Assembly (NCBI RefSeq): GCF_001426405.1
Contig: NZ_LMEP01000002.1
Coordinates: 321,181 to 385,180, forward strand
Source of the DNA: Streptomyces sp. Root1304
Lineage (GTDB): Bacteria > Actinomycetota > Actinomycetes > Streptomycetales > Streptomycetaceae
Direction of reading: 5' to 3'
Length of the DNA: 64,000 nt
How positions within the stretch are numbered: the stretch's first letter is position 1; each line of letters opens with the position of its first letter. Shown here piece after piece: positions 15,317 to 23,109 of the stretch. The notes below the pieces were generated by a model. The model was not told where the DNA came from and searched no databases. It saw only the letters and a list, made by a program, of their open reading frames with translations. The translations under genes were made by a program, and so were the position numbers.

Positions 15317-16609
15317 GTGAACGCCGTGAACAGCACCCCGAAGACCGCCAAGACCGTCCTGATCTCCGGCGCCTCGATCGCCGGCCCCGCCCTCGCCCTC
15401 TGGCTGCACCGCTACGGCTTCGCCCCCACCGTCGTCGAGCGCGCCCCCGAACTCCGCACCGGCGGCTACAAGGTGGACATCCGCGGCACCGCGATCGAGG
15501 TCTGCCGCCGGATGGGCGTCCTCGACGAGATCCGGGCCAACTCCACCGACATGCGCGGCGGTTCGTACGTCGACGGCTCGGGCCGCACCATCGGCGAGCT
15601 GCCCGCCGACGTCTTCGGCGGGCGCGTCGAGGAGGACGACGAGATCATGCGCGGCGAGCTCGCCCGCATCCTGTACGAGCGGACCCGCGACGACGTCGAG
15701 TACGTCTTCGGCGACTCGATCGGCTCCCTCACGGAGGACGCCGACGGCGTCACCGTCACCTTCGAGAGCGGCGCCGTCCGCCGCTTCGACCTGGTCGTCG
15801 GCGCCGACGGGCTCCACTCCCACACCCGGAAGCTCGCCTTCGGCCCGGAGGAGCGCTACAAGCGCCACCTCGGCGCGTACATCTCCATCTTCACCGCCCC
15901 CAACCACCTCGGCCTGGACCGCTGGGAGACCTACCACGCGCTCCCCGGGAAGCTGGTCTGCGTCTACAGCTCGGCCGGCGAGAGCGACGCCAAGAACCTG
16001 TTCATCTTCTCCTCGCCCGAGGAACTCGCCCACGACCACCGGGACGTCGCCGCCCAGAAGCGCGCGCTCGCCGACCGGTTCGGCGGCGACGGCTGGGAGA
16101 TCCCCCGCCTCCTCGGACACGCGGCCGGGGCCGGCGACTTCTACCTCGACTCCATGTCCCTGGTCGAGATGGACAGCTGGTCGAAGGGGCGCGTCGTCCT
16201 CCTCGGCGACGCCGCCCACTGCTCCTCCCCCGCCTCCGGCCAGGGCACCGGCCTCGCCCTCATCGGCGCCTACGTCCTCGCCGGGGAACTGGCACGGGCG
16301 GGCGGCGACCACACCCTCGCCTTCGCCCGCTACGAGCGGCACATGCGGCCCGGCGTCGAGCAGAACCAGAAGATGGCCGAGGGCTTCGTCAAGGAGATGA
16401 CCGTCGGCTCCCGGTGGAAGATCGCGCTGCGCATGTTCATGGTGCGGACCCTGCCGAGGACCCCCTGGAAGAACCTCATCGCGAAGAAGATCCGCGACGG
16501 CATCCAGTCGGCGGCGAACGCCGTCCCGATCGAGGACTACGCCGCTCCCGCCCGCCCCGCCGGGCCCGGCGCCCCCACCGCCCCCGCACGTCCTACCGTG
16601 ACCGCATGA
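15317..16609 (+). CDS. FAD-dependent monooxygenase (PHBH/TetX-like)
   Basis: The 430-residue flavoprotein has the dinucleotide-binding motif VLISGASIAGPALALWLHRYG near residue 13 (G-x-S-x-x-G), the DG motif LVVGADGLHSHTRK (about 160-173) and the second FAD motif GRVVLLGDAAHCSSPASGQG (about 293-312). That is the arrangement of group A hydroxylases such as TetX-like and PHBH enzymes. GTG 15317 is chosen because AAGGAG lies eight bases upstream; GTG 15326 is an alternative. Its stop overlaps the PNPOx-family gene by ATGA. Role: NAD(P)H-dependent hydroxylation of an aromatic or polyketide-like substrate, possibly drug inactivation; the substrate is unknown. Confidence 0.9.
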   Translation: MNAVNSTPKTAKTVLISGASIAGPALALWLHRYGFAPTVVERAPELRTGGYKVDIRGTAIEVCRRMGVLDEIRANSTDMRGGSYVDGSGRTIGELPADVFGGRVEEDDEIMRGELARILYERTRDDVEYVFGDSIGSLTEDADGVTVTFESGAVRRFDLVVGADGLHSHTRKLAFGPEERYKRHLGAYISIFTAPNHLGLDRWETYHALPGKLVCVYSSAGESDAKNLFIFSSPEELAHDHRDVAAQKRALADRFGGDGWEIPRLLGHAAGAGDFYLDSMSLVEMDSWSKGRVVLLGDAAHCSSPASGQGTGLALIGAYVLAGELARAGGDHTLAFARYERHMRPGVEQNQKMAEGFVKEMTVGSRWKIALRMFMVRTLPRTPWKNLIAKKIRDGIQSAANAVPIEDYAAPARPAGPGAPTAPARPTVTA

Positions 16610-17268
16610 CCGACTTCCACCACGCCCTGCGCTCCCTGAAGGTCTGGGACACCGAGCTGCCGTCCTTCGACCCGGCGAGCGCCCCGCCCGAGCCGCTGCC
16701 GCTCTTCCACGAGTGGTTCACGGCGGCGGTCGCGGCCGGCCAGAGCGAGCCGCACACCCTCTCGCTGGCCACCGCCGACGAGGCCGGACGTCCCGACGTC
16801 CGCACCGTGATGCTGCACGACGCGGACGCCCGCGGCTGGCACTTCGCCTCCCACGCCACCAGCGCCAAGGGCCGCCAGCTCGCCGCCCGCCCCGAGGCCG
16901 CGCTCGGCTTCTACTGGCCGGTCCAGGGCCGCCAGGTCCGGGTCAGGGGCCATGTCACCACCGGCACCCCGGAGGAGGCGTACGCCGACCTCCACGCCCG
17001 TACCACCGGCGCCCTCGCCTCGGCCCTGGTCGGCCGGCAGAGCGAGGTCCTCGACTCCCCCGGGACCCTCGCGGAGGCGAGCGAGGCGGCCTGGCGGCGG
17101 GCCGGGGCGGAACCGGACGCCCCCTCCGCCACCTGGACGCTGTACGTCGTCGAACCGGCCGAGGTCGAGTTCTTCCAGGGCGACGCCCGCCGCCGCCACC
17201 TCCGCCTCCGCTACCGCCGCGACCCCTCGGCCCCCACCGGCTGGCTGCGCGAGCTGCTCTGGCCCTGA
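16606..17268 (+). CDS. Pyridoxamine 5-phosphate oxidase family protein (PdxH-like)
   Basis: The 220-residue protein matches FMN-binding PNPOx enzymes: LSLATADEAGRPDVRTVMLH (about 47-66), HATSAKGRQLAARPEAALGFYW (about 83-105), QVRVRGHV, and a C-terminal dimerisation segment ending in W-L-R-E-L-L-W-P. Length equals PdxH. It overlaps the FAD monooxygenase stop by four bases, so the two are cotranscribed. Such genes may make pyridoxal phosphate or act as flavin- or F420-using reductases; the coupling to a monooxygenase favours a specialised redox role over housekeeping PdxH. That reading is inference. Confidence 0.85.
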   Translation: MTDFHHALRSLKVWDTELPSFDPASAPPEPLPLFHEWFTAAVAAGQSEPHTLSLATADEAGRPDVRTVMLHDADARGWHFASHATSAKGRQLAARPEAALGFYWPVQGRQVRVRGHVTTGTPEEAYADLHARTTGALASALVGRQSEVLDSPGTLAEASEAAWRRAGAEPDAPSATWTLYVVEPAEVEFFQGDARRRHLRLRYRRDPSAPTGWLRELLWP

Positions 17269-17298
17269 GGGCGCACCATGGAAGAGGAGGTGTGAGCC

Positions 17299-17547
17299 AT
17301 GGGTACGTACATGGATGTCCACCGGGGCATGAAGGGCATCACGGCCGAGCAGCTGGACGAGGCCCACCGGGCCGACCTCGCCGTCGAGAAGGACGAGGGA
17401 GTCCACTTCGAACGGGCCTGGGCGGACCCCGATTCGGGGACCGTCTACTGCCTGTCGCACGGCCCGTCCGCCGAGGCCGTCCAGCGGGTCCACGCCCGCA
17501 CGGGCCACGCGGCGGACGAGATCCACGAGGTGTCCCTCACGGTGTGA
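17299..17547 (+). CDS. SCO4226-like DUF4242 protein (nickel-binding family)
   Basis: The 82-residue protein has the DUF4242 ferredoxin-like fold sequence: MDVHRGMKGITAEQLDEAHR, then GVHFERAWADPDSGTVYCLSHGPS and AEAVQRVHARTGHAADEIHEV. Its length and sequence strongly recall SCO4226 of S. coelicolor, a small protein described as binding nickel; histidines and a cysteine are suitably placed. GAGGAGGTGTGAGCC gives a good ribosome-binding site before ATG 17299. It is convergent with the acyl-CoA ligase, 24 bp away. The physiological role is not established. Confidence 0.85.
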   Translation: MGTYMDVHRGMKGITAEQLDEAHRADLAVEKDEGVHFERAWADPDSGTVYCLSHGPSAEAVQRVHARTGHAADEIHEVSLTV

Positions 17548-17571
17548 GGGGCGCGGGGCGACAGACAGGCC

Positions 17572-19455
17572 CTAGGGTTCCTCCCCCGTCCCGTACATCT
17601 CCTCGATCTCCCGCGCGAAGTCCCGCAGCACGGCCCGTCGTCTGAGCTTCAGGGACGGGGTGAGGTGCCCGGACGTCTCGGAGAGCTCGGCGGTCAGGAG
17701 CCGGAAGGCGCGGATCGACTCGGCCCGCGAGACGAGGCGGTTGGCGTCGTCCACCGCCCGCTGGACCGCGTCGAGCAGCTCCTCGTCCCGGGTCAGCTCC
17801 CAGAGCGCCAGATGGTCCTTGTGCCGCATCCGGCGCCAGTGCGTCAGGCCCTCGTGGTCGAGGGTGATCAGGGCGGTGACGTACGGGCGGTCGTCACCGA
17901 CGACCACGCACTGGGCGATCAGCGGATGGGCGCGCAGCCAGTCCTCCAGGGGCCCCGGGGCGACGTTCTTGCCGGCCGAGGTGATGAGGATGTCCTTCTT
18001 GCGGCCCGTGATCCGCAGATAGCCGTCGGCGTCCAGGGCGCCCAGGTCCCCGGTGGGGAACCAGCCGTCGTCGGTGTACGGGACGGCGGCGCCGCGCGCC
18101 GCGTCCCAGTAACCGGCGAAGACATGGCCGCCCTTGAGCCAGACCTCGCCGTCGTCGGCGATCCGGACGGCGGTGCCCGGCAGCGGCCAGCCGACGGTCC
18201 CGGTGCGCGGCCGGCGCGGCGGGGTGACCGTCGAGGCGGCGGTGGTCTCCGTCAGGCCGTAGCCCTCGAAGACCTCGACGCCGGCGCCCGCGAAGAACTC
18301 GGCGAAGCGGGTGCCGAGCGGGGAGCCGCCGCAGATCACGTAGCGGACCCGGCCGCCGAGCGCGGTCCGGATGCGCCGGTAGACCAGCGGGTCGTACAGC
18401 GCCCGCGCGGCCCGCAGCGGGAGCGAGGGCGCGGCCGCCCGCCCGTACCGGCGGGCGATCCGGGCGGCGCGGTCGAAGGCGGCACCCTTGCCGCCGCTCT
18501 CGGCGGTGGAGCGGGCCTTGTTGTAGACCTTCTCCAGGACGTACGGGATGGCGAGCAGGAAGGTGGGGCGGAAGGCGGCGAGGTCGGTGAGGAGTTCCTC
18601 GCCCTCGACCGAGGGGGCGTGCCCGACACGGACCCGGGCCCGGACGCAGCCGACCGCCACCATTCGGCCGAAGACGTGGGAGAGCGGCAGGAACAGCAGG
18701 GTGGCGGCGGGTTCCTTGGTCTCCGAGACGAAGACGGGGTGGAGGAGCCGGACGGCGTTGTCGACCTCGGCGAAGAAGTTGGCGTGGGTGAGGGCGCAGC
18801 CCTTGGGCCGGCCGGTGGTGCCGGAGGTGTAGACGAGGGTGGCGAGGGTCTCCGGGGTGAGCAGGCCGCGGCGGGCGGTGACGGCCTCGTCGGCGACCCG
18901 GGCGCCCGCCCTGCGGAGCTGGTCGACGGCGCCGGTGTCGAGGACCCAGAGGTGGGTGAGGCCGGGCAGCTGCATCCGCTCGGCGGAGATCATCCGGGCC
19001 TGGGCGGCGTCCTCGACGACACAGGCGGCGGCGCCGGAGTCCTGGAGGATCCAGCGGGTCTGGAAGGCGGAGGACGTGGGGTAGACGGGGACGGTGACGA
19101 GTCCGGCGGCCCAGGCGGCGAAGTCGATCAGGGTCCACTCGTAGGTGGTGCGGGCCATCAGGGCGAGCCGGTCGCCGGGGCGGAGGCCCTGGGCGATCAG
19201 CCCCTTGGCGACGGAGTGCACCTCGGCGGCGAAGCGGGCCGCGGTGACGTCGTACCACTCCCCCTGCGGACCCTTGCGGGAGAAGAGGACGGCCTCCGGG
19301 TCCTGGCGGGCGTTGTCGTACGGCAGGTCGGCGAGGGAGCCGCGGCGGATCAGGGGGACGAGCGGGGGCAGGGACACCTCGCGCACCACGCCGTCGACCA
19401 GGGTCTTGTGCGGTTCGACCGGTTCGCTCTCGGATACGGCGGTGACGACGGACAC
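17572..19455 (-). CDS. Long-chain acyl-CoA synthetase (FadD15-like)
   Basis: The 627-residue ANL enzyme has the P-loop-like AMP-binding motif LVYTSGTTGRPKG (about 208-220), the G-Y-G-L-T-E-T-T motif (about 398-405), the GWFPTGDLGALDADGYLRIT hinge segment (about 462-482) and ITGRKKDILITSAGKNVAP. Size and order match long-chain FadD proteins such as FadD15. It activates fatty acids to acyl-CoA at the membrane face, for lipid synthesis or beta-oxidation. GTG 19455 is the annotated start. A TetR gene ends 100 bp upstream on the same strand, with a TTACT-N4-AGTAA palindrome between them, probably the fadD operator. Confidence 0.93.
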   Translation of the reverse strand: MSVVTAVSESEPVEPHKTLVDGVVREVSLPPLVPLIRRGSLADLPYDNARQDPEAVLFSRKGPQGEWYDVTAARFAAEVHSVAKGLIAQGLRPGDRLALMARTTYEWTLIDFAAWAAGLVTVPVYPTSSAFQTRWILQDSGAAACVVEDAAQARMISAERMQLPGLTHLWVLDTGAVDQLRRAGARVADEAVTARRGLLTPETLATLVYTSGTTGRPKGCALTHANFFAEVDNAVRLLHPVFVSETKEPAATLLFLPLSHVFGRMVAVGCVRARVRVGHAPSVEGEELLTDLAAFRPTFLLAIPYVLEKVYNKARSTAESGGKGAAFDRAARIARRYGRAAAPSLPLRAARALYDPLVYRRIRTALGGRVRYVICGGSPLGTRFAEFFAGAGVEVFEGYGLTETTAASTVTPPRRPRTGTVGWPLPGTAVRIADDGEVWLKGGHVFAGYWDAARGAAVPYTDDGWFPTGDLGALDADGYLRITGRKKDILITSAGKNVAPGPLEDWLRAHPLIAQCVVVGDDRPYVTALITLDHEGLTHWRRMRHKDHLALWELTRDEELLDAVQRAVDDANRLVSRAESIRAFRLLTAELSETSGHLTPSLKLRRRAVLRDFAREIEEMYGTGEEP

Positions 19456-19537
19456 GTGCGGCTCCTCGGTCTGCGCGATGAACTGAGGTCGTGCGTCGGT
19501 GCGTTGCGCCCAAAGAGCGGCTGACTAGCCGGTAACC

Positions 19538-19551
19538 TTACTGTGAAGTAA
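19538..19551. promoter_or_regulatory. TTACT-N4-AGTAA palindrome upstream of the acyl-CoA ligase
   Basis: TTACTGTGAAGTAA has perfect 5-bp arms in the 99-bp gap between the TetR gene end and the fadD start, on the fadD promoter side. An AT-containing palindrome stands out in this GC-rich setting. It is a likely site for the TetR encoded just upstream; related half-sites (GGTTAC) lie at 19530-19537. Confidence 0.5.
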
Positions 19552-19554
19552 CGC

Positions 19555-20199
19555 TCAACGGGGAGCCCAGCGCTCGTTTTTCATGAGGTTCCCGAGCCCG
19601 GACCAGGCGAAGTTCATCAGCGTCGCGGCGGCCTCCTTCGCCGTCACCCCGGCGGTCTCGTTGGCCCAGCTCGCCAGCGACTCGGCGGACCCCACGAGCG
19701 CCTGCGCGAGCGCGGCCACATCGCGCTCGGTGATGGCGGAGGCGTCCCGCGCCTCCCGCGCCGCCTCCCCGATCAGCCCCGCCACGAAGGCCGTGATCTC
19801 CTCCCGCATCCGGGCCGCCTCCCCGGCGAACGGCTCCCCCTGCGTCCGTGCCTGCCGGCTGAGCACCGCCCAGGAGTCCGGCTGCTCGGCGGCGTACGCG
19901 AAGAAGGCCGAGAGTCCGGCCCACAGCCGCTCGTCCGGCGGCGCGCCCCGGTCGACGACCGCCTCGGCGACCACCGCGAGCAGCGCCTGCGCCTCGCGCC
20001 GGATCACGGCGGTGAAGAGCTCCTCCTTGGAGTTCAGATACAGGTAGACCAGCGGCTTGGAGACCCCGGCGAGCTCGGCGATCTCGTCCATCGAAGCCGC
20101 CTGGTAGCCGTGGCGGGCGAAGCTCCGCACGGCCGCGTCCAGCATCTGCCGCTCCCGCACGGCCCGCGGCAGCCGCCGCGCTCTCGCACCGTCGGCCAT
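19555..20199 (-). CDS. TetR/AcrR family regulator (fatty-acid type)
   Basis: The 214-residue protein has a TetR N-terminus: LPRAVRERQMLDAAVRSFAR, then GYQAASMDEIAELAGVSKPLVYLYLNSKEELF with recognition helix SKPLVYLYL (about 45-55). The C-terminal ligand domain includes TLMNFAWSGLGNLM. This form, with VSKPLVYLYFGSKE-like sequence next to fadD, is typical of fatty-acid or acyl-CoA sensing TetR proteins in actinobacteria. It is transcribed in the same direction as, and just upstream of, the long-chain acyl-CoA ligase, with a palindrome in the gap. Inference: it represses fadD and is released by long-chain acyl-CoA. Confidence 0.9.
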   Translation of the reverse strand: MADGARARRLPRAVRERQMLDAAVRSFARHGYQAASMDEIAELAGVSKPLVYLYLNSKEELFTAVIRREAQALLAVVAEAVVDRGAPPDERLWAGLSAFFAYAAEQPDSWAVLSRQARTQGEPFAGEAARMREEITAFVAGLIGEAAREARDASAITERDVAALAQALVGSAESLASWANETAGVTAKEAAATLMNFAWSGLGNLMKNERWAPR

Positions 20200-20249
20200 G
20201 GCGCCCCACCCCTGCTTCCAAGATCCATTGGATGCCCCGCAGAAGCCTA

Positions 20250-20283
20250 CGTGCCCCCTGCCCGGACGGGGGCAGGGGGCACG
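20250..20283. terminator. Hairpin terminator downstream of the dicarboxylate symporter
   Basis: Arms CGTGCCCCCTGCCC (20250-20263) and GGGCAGGGGGCACG (20270-20283) form a perfect 14-bp stem with a 6-nt loop. It lies 36 bp beyond the symporter stop on the minus strand and just upstream of the divergently oriented side of the TetR gene, separating the two units. Confidence 0.7.
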
Positions 20284-20318
20284 CGGGGGAACGGCGGGGC
20301 CGTACGTACGGGTGGGGG

Positions 20319-21665
20319 TCAGGCCGCGACCGCCACCGACTCCTTCGTCTCGGCCGCGCGGTCGCCCGCCAGGTCGTCGATCGGGGACGACGAGGCGTTC
20401 TCGTACGCGGTGAGGTCGAGGATCTTCTCGCGGGCGGAGACGACCACCGGGACCAGCGCCTGGCCGGCCACGTTGGTGGCGGTCCGCATCATGTCGAGGA
20501 TCGGGTCGATCGCCATGAGCAGGCCGACGCCCTCCAGCGGGAGGCCCAGGGTGGAGAGGGTCAGGGTCAGCATGACCGTCGCGCCGGTCAGACCGGCGGT
20601 GGCCGCCGAGCCGATCACGGAGACGAAGGCGATGAGCAGGTAGTCACCGATGCCGAGCTGCACGTCGAAGATCTGCGCGATGAAGATCGCGGCGAGCGCC
20701 GGGTAGATCGCGGCGCAGCCGTCCATCTTGGTGGTGGCGCCGAACGGGACGGCGAAGGAGGCGTACTCCTTCGGGACGCCGAGGCGCTCGGTGACCTTCT
20801 GGGTGACCGGCATGGTGCCGACCGAGGAGCGGGAGACGAAGGCCAGCTGGATGGCCGGCCAGGCGCCCTTGTAGAACTGGACCGGGTTGACCTTGGCGAC
20901 GGTCGCGAGGAGCAGCGGGTAGACGCCGAAGAGCACCAGGGCGCAGCCGACGTAGACGTCGGCGGTGAAGGTCGCGTACTTGCCGATCAGGTCCCAGCCG
21001 TAGTCGGCGATGGCGAAGCCGATGAGGCCGACGGTGCCGAGCGGGGCGAGGCGGATGACCCACCACAGGGCCTTCTGGAGCAGCTCCAGGATCGACTCGG
21101 AGAGGGTGAGGATCGGCTTGGCGCGGTCGCCGAGCTTCAGGGCGGCGATGCCGGCGACGGCGGCCATGAAGACGATCTGGAGGACGTTCAGCTCGGTGAA
21201 GGGCGTGATGACGTCCGTCGGGATGATGCCCGTCAGGAAGTCGATCCAGGAGCCCTCGTGCTTGGGGAGCTTGCCGTCCTTCGGCGTGAGGCCGGTGCCG
21301 GCGCCCGGGTTGGTGATCAGACCGATCGCGAGGCCGATGGCGACCGCGATCAGCGAGGTGATCATGAACCAGAGCAGCGTGCGGCTGGCGAGCCTGGCGG
21401 CGTTGTTCACCTTCCGCAGGTTGGTGATCGACACCAGGATCGCGAAGAAGACGAGCGGGGCCACGGCCAGCTTGAGCAGCTGGACGAAGATGTCGCCGAC
21501 CTGGCCGAGGGTCTCCTTCAGCCAGGAGACGTCCTGGCTGCGGGCGATCCAGCCGAGCAGGGCGCCGAGGACCAGACCGGCGATGATCTGGGCCCAGAAG
21601 GGGACCTTCGGTATGCGGGACGAGGGCTTGGCCTCGTTCTCGGGCGTGGTCGCGGACGCGGACAC
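20319..21665 (-). CDS. dctA: Dicarboxylate/amino acid:cation symporter (DAACS family)
   Basis: The 448-residue membrane protein is a DAACS/GltPh-type transporter: FVQLLKLAVAPLVFFAILVS (TM2), the serine-rich hairpin FVSRSSVGTMPVTQ (about 275-290), GATTKMDGCAAIYPA (TM7 N-M-D-G variant) and SIGSAATAGLTGA (HP2). The final helix region has IDPILDMMRTATNVAG, with the substrate-binding D-x-x-x-D-x-x-R-T-x-x-N-V pattern. It imports C4-dicarboxylates or acidic amino acids with Na+ or H+. GTG 21665 is preferred over GTG 21671 because GGAG (21676-21673) gives proper spacing only for 21665. A long leader and an operator-like palindrome lie upstream. Confidence 0.9.
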   Translation of the reverse strand: MSASATTPENEAKPSSRIPKVPFWAQIIAGLVLGALLGWIARSQDVSWLKETLGQVGDIFVQLLKLAVAPLVFFAILVSITNLRKVNNAARLASRTLLWFMITSLIAVAIGLAIGLITNPGAGTGLTPKDGKLPKHEGSWIDFLTGIIPTDVITPFTELNVLQIVFMAAVAGIAALKLGDRAKPILTLSESILELLQKALWWVIRLAPLGTVGLIGFAIADYGWDLIGKYATFTADVYVGCALVLFGVYPLLLATVAKVNPVQFYKGAWPAIQLAFVSRSSVGTMPVTQKVTERLGVPKEYASFAVPFGATTKMDGCAAIYPALAAIFIAQIFDVQLGIGDYLLIAFVSVIGSAATAGLTGATVMLTLTLSTLGLPLEGVGLLMAIDPILDMMRTATNVAGQALVPVVVSAREKILDLTAYENASSSPIDDLAGDRAAETKESVAVAA

Positions 21666-21883
21666 AGACACACTCCACAGGTGCGTATCGGGCAATACGG
21701 GGACGGGGGTGCGGCGCACACGCGATTCACGCGGGCCGCTGCATGATGCCGGGTCAGAGCGCGCGGCAACAGACCGCGGACATACAGCGGCAGAGATCGA
21801 CATGCAGGCGCGCCACGAGCGGGGTGCTCGCGGCATCGAGGAGGCGCACAACTGTCGTCATGTCGAACACGTTAACACTTGAA

Positions 21884-21900
21884 CTTTGAGATCCTCAAAG
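21884..21900. promoter_or_regulatory. Palindromic operator CTTTGAG-ATC-CTCAAAG
   Basis: Perfect 7-bp arms with a 3-bp spacer overlap the putative -35 box of the symporter promoter on the minus strand. An AT-rich perfect palindrome at a promoter suggests a repressor site, for example of the GntR or TetR type; the regulator is not identified in the window. Confidence 0.5.
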
Positions 21901-21948
21901 CCGTTCTTTGGGTGAGGCGGGTCCGCCTCCGGCCTCCGAAACGCAGAA

Positions 21949-21987
21949 CGCCCCTGGCAGGAGCCTTGGAAGCTCCCGCCAGGGGCG
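21949..21987. terminator. Hairpin terminator downstream of the DUF4229 gene
   Basis: Perfect arms CGCCCCTGGC (21949-21958) and GCCAGGGGCG (21978-21987) are extended inside by AGGAGC against GCTCCC. It lies 55 bp after the DUF4229 stop on the minus strand and insulates that gene from the symporter promoter. Confidence 0.7.
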
Positions 21988-22042
21988 GATGATCTGTGAT
22001 GAAGCTTACGCGGCCCTTATGGAAGGGCCCCCGGAGCGCTCC

Positions 22043-22309
22043 CTAGAGCGCGTCCTCCTGGGACTGGTTGGCGGCGAGCCGGCCCTTGGCGCGGTCGACC
22101 TTCGCCACGACCTCGGCGCTCGCCTCGTCCCGCACCTTGCGCAGGAGCACGAAGCTCAGCGGGGCGGAGATGACGATGGAGAGCACCAGGACCCAGAGCA
22201 GGTTCGAGTCGCCGAGACCGCGCGGCAGCACGCCGACGTAGACGAGACCCCACAGGGCGAGGAAGCATCCGGCGAAGATGCCGAGACGCATCAGCGTGTA
22301 GCGGAGCAT
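22043..22309 (-). CDS. DUF4229 small membrane protein
   Basis: The 88-residue protein has two membrane helices, TLMRLGIFAGCFLALWGLVYV (about 5-25) and LLWVLVLSIVISAPLSFVLL (about 36-55), and then a charged cytoplasmic tail (RKVRDEASAEVVAKVDRAKGR). This is the usual layout of actinobacterial DUF4229 proteins, whose role is unknown. ATG 22309 is used; no strong ribosome-binding site is visible just upstream. It is divergent from the GNAT gene at 22454 and followed by a hairpin at 21949. The gene sits near the menaquinone cluster, but no functional link is visible. Confidence 0.85.
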   Translation of the reverse strand: MLRYTLMRLGIFAGCFLALWGLVYVGVLPRGLGDSNLLWVLVLSIVISAPLSFVLLRKVRDEASAEVVAKVDRAKGRLAANQSQEDAL

Positions 22310-22453
22310 GTCAGCCCACTCTTCCGTTCCGACGTTCCGAAAAGTACCCAAGATCCCGTACGGGACAAGTGCCCCTCCAGTGAAGCACGGAGCGCCGGAC
22401 GCCCCGGGCGCGGGCCCCTTGAGTGCCTCGAAAGTAATAGATACCCTACGGAC

Positions 22454-22987
22454 ATGACCCTTACTTTTGAGGTGGACCCGCCGGTCGACCCCGCCCTGCG
22501 CGACGGCGTGCTCTCCCTCTGGGCCGACGTCTCCAACGCCGGCGGTGCGGTCGGCTTCGTCCCGCCCGTCACCCCCGACGCGATCCGCCCCGCCCTCCTC
22601 AAGCACCTCGTCGCGATGACCGAGGGCGGCACCCGGCTGCTCGTCGGCCGCGACGAGGACGGCGAGGTCGCCGCCACCGCCTTCTTCACCTTCAACAGCC
22701 ACCCGCTGATGAGCCACTGGGTGTGGCTCTACACGGTGATGGTCCACCCGCGCCACCAGGGCAGGGGATACGGCCGCGACCTCATGGCGGCCGTCGAGCA
22801 CACCGCCCGCACCGCCGAGGGCTTCGGGGCCGTCGAGGCGATCCGGCTGACCTGCCGGGGCGGCACCGGCGTCGACGGCTTCTACGCCAAGTCCGGCTAC
22901 AAGGAGGTCGGCCGCGTCCCCGACGCGATCCGGGTCGCCCCCGGCGACGACCGCGACGACATCATCATGCTGCTGCCCCTGACGTGA
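22454..22987 (+). CDS. GNAT family N-acetyltransferase
   Basis: The 177-residue protein has the GNAT core: a beta-4 strand VWLYTVMVHPRHQGRGYGRDLM with the acetyl-CoA pyrophosphate loop Q-x-x-G-x-G/R (about residues 98-106), followed by the AVEAIRLTCRGGTGVDGFYAKSGY segment, where FYAKSGY is the typical C-terminal helix-strand. Two of the T-x-F-F-T-F-N-S strands precede the loop. The substrate, a small molecule or protein amine, is unknown. The ATG at 22454 lies close after AT-rich TAATAGATACCCT with no ribosome-binding site, so a leaderless transcript is possible. It is divergent from the DUF4229 gene. Confidence 0.85.
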   Translation: MTLTFEVDPPVDPALRDGVLSLWADVSNAGGAVGFVPPVTPDAIRPALLKHLVAMTEGGTRLLVGRDEDGEVAATAFFTFNSHPLMSHWVWLYTVMVHPRHQGRGYGRDLMAAVEHTARTAEGFGAVEAIRLTCRGGTGVDGFYAKSGYKEVGRVPDAIRVAPGDDRDDIIMLLPLT

Positions 22988-23109
22988 CCGGAAGCGGCAC
23001 CGGCACCGCCACCGGCTGACGCGACCCGACCGCACCGGGCACGGAAAGTCGGGTCCGCGCGGCCCCTCCCTTCCTACGGTGAAGGCACGGAAAAGGAAGG
23101 ACCGACCAC

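Larger units (their letters stand above)
21666..22042. other. 377-bp gap: symporter leader/promoter and upstream terminator
   Basis: On the minus strand a promoter-like pair, TTGAGG (21898-21893) and TAACGT (21874-21869) with 18-bp spacing, would give the symporter mRNA a leader of roughly 200 nt. The -35 box lies inside the palindrome at 21884. A long hairpin at 21949 ends the DUF4229 transcript. No small gene with convincing codon use and ribosome-binding site was found in the leader. Confidence 0.45.
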
